Positions 56,076 to 64,000 of a stretch of DNA of 64,000 bases are shown here, one piece after another. The first letter of the stretch is position 1; every line of letters begins with the position of its first letter. The DNA is taken from assembly GCA_036873135.1 (NCBI GenBank), contig JAPTYO010000007.1:26208763-26272762 (forward strand). Reading direction: 5' to 3'. The notes below the pieces were generated by a model, which was not told the origin of the DNA, did not search any database, and saw nothing but the letters and a program-made list of their open reading frames with translations. The position numbers and the translations under genes are program-made. The stretch comes from Clarkia xantiana subsp. parviflora (taxonomy: Eukaryota > Streptophyta > Magnoliopsida > Myrtales > Onagraceae).

Positions 56076-57783
56076 GGGTGTTCCGTGTTTGGATGGGTGT
56101 AAATTGTATTATGAGATGTAATCTCACGTTACATTCCACATTATATCAATATTACGTTGTTTTGTAAATCAAACGATGTAATGTAAACTCTGTAATGTAA
56201 TATATATGCATTGTAATATATGAAATTACGACAAGTTAGTCAAAACACATGAAAACCTGTTGATTTCCCCTCTTGATGTAATGTGAGATTATATCCAACA
56301 TTACAGAGTGTTTCTTATTTTATTATTATTTATTAATTTTATTATTCTCTCTTCCACTTTCTTATTTATTTATCTCCACTAATGATTTTATTTACCTCTC
56401 ACTTATATACTTCTAGTATATATCGATCTAAAGATTCTAAATCCTGATCAGTGGCAGATGGATGTTCAATAATGTGGTTACGAACGTAACCACATTACCA
56501 AGTATTTTTAGTGGTACTTTAAATTTATTTCTGAGGAAAAATAGATCATGATCCTCATTATTTAAATGTAAGATCCTCATTATTTGAGTGTAAGATCCAA
56601 ATTATTTTGTGCAAGACACTAAGACCTTGTTATTTCGTCCAAAATTTTCATCAAATACATTTTAAATTTACAAAGTAAATGAATACTTTTCTAAATATCG
56701 AAATCAAAACCAAATAAATTATATTAGTGTTACAATAGTGTCATGACTCGATTAAAACTCAACTCATCCACAATTATTGGTACTGCTCGGATTTGACTCA
56801 ATTGTAACATTTGTATAAGAAAATATGGTTTACTTCTAATAGTTTGAAAAATATTGTGTACATTTGAAATATATTTAACGACAATTTTGGATAAATAATT
56901 AAAGAAATTATCAATTATCATCGTTTTAAAATATGTATATTTTAAAACATGTTAGTATCAAGAAATAATTTTTTGAATACATTTTATATAATTTTGTTAA
57001 AAATATGCTAAATAGTCACATTTTTTTTCTTCTGCATAGCGTATCTTCATTATCGAGACCCTAGATCCGCCACTGATCATGATCTAGAGTTGGTTCTCTA
57101 GAGTTGTAATGTATATGATTTGTATGTAAAATGTCTGAATTTAGCCACTTTTGTATATTGTGTAGATGTATCTTGCTAAACGATGTCTCGAATAGTACTT
57201 GTGTCTGATGCATATGGTAATGTAATGGTTTTAACATTAGTTTACAACGATAGCTTCTCTTTATAATTCATTAGTTAGTGATATCATGTTAGATTTATCT
57301 TTAATTCACTTCACCGCTCGTAATATGAGTACAAAATGAAATTCTGTCGCATAATTTTTTATGGAACTTGTTATCTCATAAAATTGTACAATAAGTTTTA
57401 ATTTATAGAATTCTAATAGTAAGTAAGAATGAAAATTTAGTCTAATATTTTGAAAATTAATGTTTAAATCTAAAACCTAAAGTTAAGACCAAGTTACTTG
57501 TTTTACAAAATAATTTATTGTTTAAATTTGTCATATTAAGATATAAAATATTTTCAAATAAATTAATATTATAATAATAAGTGAATCATATTACAATGTA
57601 CAATACATACCATACTAAACACTGTAATTTGACATTTTACTACACATTACAGCAAAATCAAACAAAGTAATCTAACATTACATTGTATATTACATTGCTG
57701 ATTACGAACCAACTCGTTGGGTCAGAACATTACAAGTAATCTCAAATTTCAAATAATCTCACATTACGTCCATCCAAACACCC
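56076..57783. mobile_element. hAT-like element interrupting the duplicated 3' flank (~1.7 kb)
   Basis: The duplicate at 61.3 kb reads CCCTAATGGTAGTGACC without interruption, whereas here about 1.7 kb begins GGGTGTTCCGTGTTTGGATG and ends CATCCAAACACCC. Flanks CCCTAATG and CACTAATA form a degenerate 8-bp duplication. It carries another hAT element at 56449-57075. A diverged relative is at about 59160-59400. Confidence 0.75.
56449..57075. mobile_element. hAT (Tip100-like ends) non-autonomous element, 627 bp
   Basis: Termini CAGTGGCAGATGGATG and, inverted, CAGTGGCGGATCTAGG. Flanks ATCCTGAT (56441-56448) and ATCATGAT (57076-57083) match at 7 of 8 bases. Same family as the broken copy at 13.56-16.21 kb. 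Confidence 0.85.
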
Positions 57784-57791
57784 ACTAATAG

Positions 57792-58212
57792 TAATGAGTA
57801 ATAACCTACCTGGATGCATGGTCCAATCGAGTCATTTACTTTCTTTTAAAAATAATTACAAATAAAGTTCTAAATTATTTTCTAAGATTTATAATTTGTT
57901 TTATGAATTTACACATGTTTCTTAAATTCCAGAATTTAAATACTTTTTGCATTTAGTTTACTATTTTTTTAAAGTATTTTGAAATTTTCAAAATTATAAA
58001 ACGATTTTAACAGATATTTATACATTATTTTATAAAATGTTAACTATTTTTATAAATTTATATTTTATTTAAATATTATTTTATATGATTAATCTACATA
58101 CACTGGGACGCTAATGTAAGATCGAGTTGACACATCATGCTATAGCCTATAAGTGACCATTTAACAGAAAAAGTAAACAGAAAATTATCAGATTACAAAG
58201 ATGAGCTTATAT
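57792..58212. other. Continuation of the duplicated P450 3' flank
   Basis: CATGGTCCAATCGAGTCATT through ATGAGCTTATATTTAACTT corresponds to 61345-61697. Confidence 0.8.
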
Positions 58213-58249
58213 TTAACTTGGATAGTATATAGGGTTAATAACTAAAAAA

Positions 58250-58600
58250 TTGTTCAAGGTTTACCTTATGTTAAAATTAGGTGTCTGAAGTTTGAAATGT
58301 TAAAATAGACTATCTCAAGTTTCATTTTTATTGATATTTGGTGCATTTGCGCGTCTTTTTATCTCCTTTCATTCATTTTCATAAACCCACTCTCCAACTC
58401 ATAATCCGCATCTCTTTCCTTTTTATAAAATCACCAAATTTCACTCAAAAGTTGAACATAAAAAAAAAAAAAAAAAGTTTCTAATAGAGCGATGTGGAGC
58501 GATTTTCCAATGACAACTGAGTGAGATTTACTAGCGCGGTATGACCAATTTCTTAGGTGACGGTGTCGGCAACCATATGACAAGTCACACTTTAATTATT
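58250..58600. repeat. Fold-back dispersed repeat, copy 2
   Basis: Related to 40040-40500: AAGTTTCATTTTTATTGA, GCGCGTCTTTTTATCTCC, TTTTATAAAATCACCAAATTTC and TTTCTTAGGTGACGGTG. Confidence 0.65.
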
Positions 58601-59759
58601 AGGGTGGGCTATATATATATTATTTCTTAAACGTGCTGATATAAATATAATAATTAAGCATCTTCTTCCAAGTTCCAACAGAGAACCACAATATTTAATT
58701 TCTATTTGTTTCCATATGTCATGGTTTTTTTGGCCAATTCATATCACGTGTTTTACAAATTAAATAACAATAATGGGACGAAAAGGCATGTGAAGAGAAA
58801 TTGTGAAAAAAAAATAATCATCTATGCCCAACTCACTCTTACTCACTCTTTTTAGGTTATATATATATATATAAAACACGAAAGTTAGGAATTAATATCA
58901 TGTAAAGTTTGTATAATCATGTTAGGAATTAATATCATCTCAAGTCGGAATAATCATGTCTCTATAATATTTCCAGAGTAACTAATTATATGCATACATG
59001 CGTGTAATACAGACAAGTATCTAATTTATTTTAAGATTGGAATATAAGAATTTAAATGACATCTAACCTTAAACCAAATACGTAAATAGCAGGTATAACA
59101 AAAATTAATTCCGTATATAAATTATACCCATAGTGTTGTTATGTTTAAAGAATGTAATGTTGTAATTAAGGGGTATTTAAATGAATGTAATGTGAAATGT
59201 AGTTACATTACGTCTTATATTACATTAGTATTAAATAGTTAGGTAAATCAAATGATATAATGTGAGCTATATAATGTAAATTGCACTGTAATATAAAATT
59301 ACGGCAAATCAATCAAAACGTTGATCTCGCTATTTGCTATTGTATGGTGAGATTATATAAAAAAAAATAGATGTAATGAGAATATAATAGAGATTACTGA
59401 ATATTTATTATAAAATATTTTACTTGATTTTTTATATTATTATTATTATTGTTTTGTATTATTAGCAACATTAATTAAGATTCAAGTGGCGCGCGGCCCG
59501 CCAATCGTCTAGTCTAGTGTGATTGGGGCACGTTTGTCACTTTATCTTCACATGCTCGAAATTAATTATAGGGTTTTTTTTGTTGCCAAAATTAATTATA
59601 GGGTTTTTTACTTTTTCTTGCCAAAATTAATTACATGATTAAGAGGCCGCTACATTAACCCAATCTACTCGGACTTATTTTATACCCGACACAGACCGAT
59701 GCATTGTCTTTAGAGGTAGTATTTTATGCATCCATCTGAGTCAATAATCGTGTCGTATT
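58601..59759. other. AT-rich intergenic DNA with two repeat fragments
   Basis: Bases 59160-59400 resemble the hAT-like element at 56.08 kb (GTAATGTGAAATGTAGTTAC-type words). Bases 59460-59550 repeat 38805-38900. No gene seen. Confidence 0.55.
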
Positions 59760-59839
59760 AAACTTAATATGAATATGTACAGTAAATTAATCGTGTCACG
59801 TTTTATAAATGATAGATATCTGCTCAATTCAGGTTCGTA

Positions 59840-60513
59840 TTTACATTCTGAACTTCGTAAACACGTCGAAAATCACATAACGGTTCTAAACGCATCACCT
59901 GAGGTCCAAAACGGTCCAGAAGCGCGGCATGCGTGTCCGGACCGGACCTCCGGATTGCCTTTAGGCAATCTGAACGGCCCGAATTGTCAACAGGCAATCC
60001 GAACCCCGTCGAATTGCCTAAGTCCGACGGGGTTCAGACTGTTGTCTAGGTACCGCGCGCTATCCTGCTTACGTACACCGAGCAAGGAGTCTCCCAAAGC
60101 CAAACTTAATCAAACCAGACGACGGTTCCTATCTTCCTTTAAGACCGGCGTCGAATCGCGCAAAACCGGGTTCGGTTCTATAAATAGGGGACATTGGCCT
60201 CCAATTTCAAGGCATATTCTGAAGAAATTGGCTTTGGAGCTCTGACCTCTCTCTATAAACTTCTCTCTCTAGATCCTTATTTAAGCATCAGAGAGGGTTC
60301 AACCGGCACCACCCCCTCCGTGCTGGTTATTACCCTTCGTGCAGGGAAGGAGTACGTGAAGCCGGCAATGCGCGTATTGTCGACAACCCACTATCGTCCG
60401 CTGACAGCCTGCAGTTACCTCCCGATAACCCGCAGTCATCATCCGACGACCCGACCCAAGTATAACCCGAAGTGCCGAAGAGTCCGACCCCCCGGTTGGA
60501 TTTGGACGCAACA
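59840..60513 (+). mobile_element. Gypsy LTR (left limit uncertain)
   Basis: TATA signal TCTATAAATAGG at about 60176-60187, then the leader and GAGAGGGTTCAACCGGCACC block shared with 403-754, ending TTGGACGCAACA at 60513. Just inside is a primer-binding-like TTGGAGCCGTCC, which looks like a mutated form of the TGGCGCCGTC site at 62963. The upstream part contains GGATTGCC/GGCAATC inverted words (59950-60010). The frame at 59769-60245 has no domain. Confidence 0.7.
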
Positions 60514-60564
60514 CTTGGAGCCGTCCACGAGATTCAAACAAAAGGCTATATCGCACCACGAGCT

Positions 60565-60879
60565 ATGGCAAGCAATCAACCTCCTCCAGATGATGTCAAC
60601 CCGCAGGAGAACAAGAGAGGCCCTGGCCGCCCAAAGAAAGCTGTAACCACAAACAAGAAGCCGACGAGAAGTCAGCCTGGACCTTCGCACATACCCGAAG
60701 CCACATCCATCGCTTCCTCCGTGCCAACCAGAAGCGTGCCCGCCGCACAGCATGGTCCCGAAGTCCAAAATGCAGCACGCGGAACACCCCGCCCTGGTTC
60801 GAGCCCAGAACACACATCAATGAAGAGTTCCCCTATGAGATGCCAGCCGAAGGAGCTCAACGACAAGAAAGGGGTGTAA
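60565..60879 (+). pseudogene. Truncated Gypsy gag N-terminal fragment with an AT-hook-like motif
   Basis: ATG shortly after the LTR; MASNQPPPDDVNPQENK, then RGPGRPKK, which matches an AT-hook core, then Ser/Pro-rich sequence. The frame stops after 104 residues at GTGTAA, where sequence homologous to the P450 3' end takes over, so the gag is truncated. Confidence 0.65.
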
Positions 60880-61697
60880 ACTCAGCACCATCAACGACAA
60901 AGAAGGGGTGTAAGCCACATGCAGCACTACTCTCATCTTTATTTTATAATAATAAAAAATATAATATAGATTTCTTCTTATAATTAATAAATATATATGT
61001 TATATGATTAGAAAGGTTATCTTTAAGTGTATTGCAATCTTATGTTTTAAAATGTTGTGTTTTGGTGCAGTTTGTTAATTGTCGTTTATTTTCTCCGTTA
61101 AAATACTGCAAGACATTAATATGACGAAGCTAATGTGTTCAACAAAGTGGAAATAAATTTAAATACATAGATAATTAGAAAAAAAAATATTAGTAAAAAT
61201 ATTGAAAACTTAAATTCTAAAATCCTTTTAAAAAATAATTCAGAAATTTATTTCTATTTGAAAAAATAAAAAAATAAAGGAGAAAGTCGAATGCTCAATT
61301 AGACGTTGGATGGGCCAATTTGACCCTAATGGTAGTGACCTACATGGTCCAATCGAGTCATTGACTTTCTTTTAGAAAAAAATACAAATAAAGTTCTAAA
61401 TTATTTTCTAAGATTTATGAATTTACACATTTTTCTTAAATTCCAGAATTTAAATACTTTTTGCAATTAGTTTACTAATGTTTTTAAAAGTATTTTGAAA
61501 TTTTCAAAATGATAAAATAATTTTAACATATATTTATTCGTTATTTTAGAAAAATGTTAACTATTTTTATGAATTTATATTTTATTTAAATGGTATATTA
61601 TATTATGAATCTACTCATAAGTCATAAGTGACCACTTAACCAAAAAAAGTTAAACGGAAAATCATCAAATTGTAAAGATGAGTTTATATTTAACTTA
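60866..61697 (+). pseudogene. 3'-end relic of a second P450 copy
   Basis: From GTGTAA.CCACATG (the P450 Val-stop and first UTR bases at 55615-55628) onward, this segment parallels the 3' flank of the intact P450 for about 0.8 kb, without the 56.08-57.78 kb insertion. No P450 coding sequence remains upstream; Gypsy LTR/gag DNA abuts it. A short repeated GACAA(A)GAA(A)GGGGTGTAA lies at the join (60860-60910). Confidence 0.75.
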
Positions 61698-62060
61698 ATT
61701 TTTTTTTTGTCAACAAACAAACTTTATTGATTAAAACAATAAACATCAGTTCAGAGCATAATCAAGCAACATAATACAAACAAGAGAATATAGGATATTG
61801 AAACCCAATTTAAAGGACACATCTCATTCCTGGATTGTATAGCAATCCAATTGGCACATCAGTTTGCGCTTCGACGGATGAACTTCCAGTGAGACTCCGG
61901 GTTATGATTTGCTCTTTGTCGAATGGTGCTAATAATGTTGGCTAGCTTCCAGTCGATTTCAGAATCACCACGAATTTGACGAATAATGTACTCCGCATCT
62001 GATTCAATGACTACCTTCTTCCACCGATGGAAAACGTCCAACTCCACCGCTTGTAATATA
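61697..62060 (-). pseudogene. LINE-type RNase H fragment with poly(A) tail
   Basis: Minus-strand frame with ELDVFHRWKKVVIESDAEYI and SHWKFIRRSAN, a plant LINE RNase H (RVT_3-like) signature. A stop follows RSAN, after which CANWIA continues in the same frame. A T-run at 61700-61710 is the poly(A) tail on the minus strand. It is a strongly 5'-truncated retrotransposon or retrocopy. Confidence 0.7.
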
Positions 62061-62210
62061 GCAATATAAAAATTAAAATACTTCTTTCGAATCCGATGTG
62101 ATATATATCATCATAGTAGCACTATCTACCACCATTAAAATGTGCGACATAAAAAATAAAAGTAGTAATCGAGTCTGATTTCGAACTTCCATCATTTTCG
62201 TGTACAAAGG
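62061..62210. other. Short unassigned spacer
   Basis: AT-rich sequence between the LINE fragment and the next LTR; nothing recognised. Confidence 0.4.
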
Positions 62211-62960
62211 TGATAGTCATGTGATGGGTTCCGATGTAATCGTTAGCCCCGTTAACAGTCAATAAACGGCGGGTATGCCTAGAGGGCCTCGCGAAAGACC
62301 TGGAAGGTCCAGAAGCCCAGTATGAAGGGTCCCGACGAGATCGGTCCCGATATATGAACTGAATGCTCCCGACGAGAAGTCTCTGAGTAGGCCCCGATAT
62401 GCCTTTGAGAAGGTCCCGATAATAAAGCCCCGAGAATGCTGGCCCTGTCCCGTGGGACGAGGGGTCCTGGGTGGTGACCTAGAATGAGACAACTCTGGAG
62501 TCCCCGATATGGATCGGGACTTGTGATCAGAGGATAAGACCAAGAAACCCGCCTACTAGATAGAGTAGTGTGGAAACATTTAAGATACAGATTAACTCCC
62601 CCGAGATACGCAGGGCGTGCCCGAGATACGCGGAGCGTGGGCGAGATACGCTGAGCGTGGGGCGAGATACGCGGAATCCTGAACGAGATATACGGAACGT
62701 GGGTAAACTGCCAGGCGCGGTTACAGGTAACTGAGGTAACTTCCCCTCCTATATAAAGGAGGAAGTTACCTCAGAAAGGTTACACTCTCTAATACGAACT
62801 TAGACTATTGTTATCCACCCCATCATTCAAACTCTCATTTAAGCATCGGAGAGGGATTCTGGGTCACCACCCAGATCATCCCCTTTTTGCAGGATTACGC
62901 GGAGCCAAGGAGTTCAGGTTTTCCGTCAAGAACGTACCGGAGCTTCGACCGTGATCCAAC
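62210..62960 (+). repeat. 5' LTR of the right-edge Gypsy element (left limit uncertain)
   Basis: Ends …GTGATCCAACA at 62960, one base before a primer-binding site. U3 contains five ~21-bp tandem CGAGATACGCGGAGCGTGGG units (about 62600-62706). The TATA box TATATAAA (62750-62757) is enclosed by an inverted repeat. The R/U5 part has TTTAAGCATCGGAGAGGG, like the other Gypsy LTRs here. The frame 62259-62543 (minus) is not a gene. Confidence 0.75.
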
Positions 62961-62962
62961 AT

Positions 62963-62980
62963 TGGCGCCGTCTGTGGGAA
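62963..62980 (+). other. Primer-binding site complementary to tRNA-Lys
   Basis: TGGCGCCGTCTGTGGGAA is complementary to the CCA end and T-arm side of tRNA-Lys(TTT) as encoded at 4103-4175. It is separated from the LTR end by one or two bases, the usual Gypsy arrangement. Confidence 0.88.
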
Positions 62981-63015
62981 ACTTACAAAAAGTCACAATA
63001 GTTTCTACTAGATCG

Positions 63016-64000
63016 ATGGCTGGTGGTGGCAAGCAGAAGAAGCAAGTCCCGACGAGCAGTTCTCGCCCTGCTGGAACCGTGAATTCCGCGTTGCCGGAGC
63101 GTGCCGCTGAACAAGGTGATCACCTTGCTGTTTCTCACACAGGGGGGCATGGTGAAGATCACGAGGTCTCAGTCTGAGACACGGCGGTGAACAGGGAGGA
63201 TATCCCAAGAAGGGAGGTGGATGCTCCTCCAAATCCGGTGGTGCACAGGGAGGAAATCCCGCGGAGGGAGGTAGGTGCTTCCTCACACCCGGAGTTGGCT
63301 AAGGCAGTAGCAGATGCTATGCCCATGTTCTTGGAGGCCAAGGAGGCTCTGCTGGACAGAAGAGAGGCTGCCAAGAGAAGGGAAGAGTTGCCTCCACCTC
63401 CTCCAAGGGAGGTTCAAGAGGAACAGGAGGTTCAGTCCAGGAATAGGGGTAAGGAACCCGCGCACTCGGAAAGGTTCGTGGTCGACGGTCCCGGACCAGT
63501 GCAACACAGGACCATTCCCCTGAACGGCCCCATCACCCCCGATCAGGTGGTGAAGATCGTCAACATCTGCATGGGCGACCAGAAGCATATGACATCGGAG
63601 CTGAGGGATCGATCTACTCATCCTTTTGTTCCACGGCTGATAGATACTGTCGCCCCGCCAGGGCTAGGTATTCCGACCATCAAGGAGTACGATGGTGAAG
63701 GGGACCCAGTCCGCCATGTTCAGAGGCATGTCCAGGCCTGTATGGGTAGAGCCGCGAATGATGACATCGTGTGTGTGCTGTTCCCGATCACATTGGGAGA
63801 AAGGGCCTTGACGTGGTTTTTCAGCCTACCGCCAGGATGTATTACTTGCTGGACTGATATGCACGACCGCTTCATCAAGCAGTATCAGGGTTGTAGGCGC
63901 CTCTTGAAGAGCGTGAGGTCTTTGACCCAGGTGGTGCAGAGGTCTGACGAATCGTTGGCGTATTACTACCAACGGTTCACTGCTAGTGTCGCGGAGATCG
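63016..64000 (+). pseudogene. Gypsy gag, partial at the window edge, with an in-frame stop
   Basis: ATG at 63016 (MAGGGKQKKQVPTSS). The frame meets TGA at 63175-63177 and then continues open in the same frame to the window end. Downstream it reads the Retrotrans_gag domain: TIKEYDGEGDPVRHVQRHVQ, LFPITLGERALTWFFSLPPG, DMHDRFIKQYQG, and ESLAYYYQRFTASVAEI at the edge. One nonsense change therefore interrupts an otherwise good gag. Pol would lie outside the window. Confidence 0.88.

Noticed and set aside
61859..62047. Functional RNase H gene
   Set aside because: Only the C-terminal part is present, an in-frame stop follows RSAN, and a poly(A) tail marks it as a truncated retrotransposon piece.
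62600..62706. CRISPR-like short repeats
   Set aside because: They are adjacent ~21-bp tandem units with no spacers, in a plant LTR U3.

Overview
This window is nuclear DNA of a flowering plant, most likely a eudicot. The evidence is spliced GT-AG genes, eukaryotic tRNA genes, a plastid-type heme oxygenase, a CYP71-clan P450, a piece of plastid ycf2, and plant Copia, Gypsy, hAT, MULE, PIF/Harbinger, CACTA, SINE and LINE sequences. I cannot name the species. All exon joins, terminal repeats and target-site duplications (TSDs) were read by eye.

Layout. 0-6.8 kb is repeat-rich: a Gypsy LTR end, a 230-bp tandem array, a MULE hairpin carrying plastid ycf2 DNA, a tRNA-Leu gene, a tRNA-Lys gene and a duplicated decayed tRNA-Leu. 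6.85-13.24 kb (minus) is an intact 15-exon membrane metallophosphoesterase gene. 13.5-19.7 kb is a nest of DNA transposons with no supported gene. 21.8-23.8 kb (minus) is an HO2-type heme oxygenase gene and 24.4-30.1 kb (minus) a 10-exon armadillo/alpha-beta-hydrolase gene resembling SERAC1. 31.0-31.1 kb is a short SINE-like insertion, and 31.85-38.4 kb a Copia element in minus orientation. 38.9-52.5 kb is a nested block: a duplicated hAT unit invaded by a second hAT, which was itself invaded by a second Copia element and a small hAT MITE. 52.7-55.6 kb (plus) is an intact three-exon cytochrome P450. 55.6-61.7 kb holds its 3' flank, two nested hAT-like insertions, and a second copy of the P450 stop-codon/3' flank whose coding body has been replaced by Gypsy sequence. 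61.7-62.1 kb is a LINE RNase H fragment, and a further Gypsy element runs off the right edge.

The three minus-strand genes look like unrelated conserved genes: a membrane phosphoesterase, a plastid heme-oxygenase-like protein and a probably organellar lipase-like protein. The P450 lies in a repeat-dense neighbourhood that shows signs of local duplication and loss.

I found no clearly new molecular system. The most interesting items are transposon and genome-structure observations: the ycf2 capture, a Copia copy with near-identical LTRs but a ruined interior, a P450 relic, a start codon buried in a hairpin, and a palindromic site II promoter.
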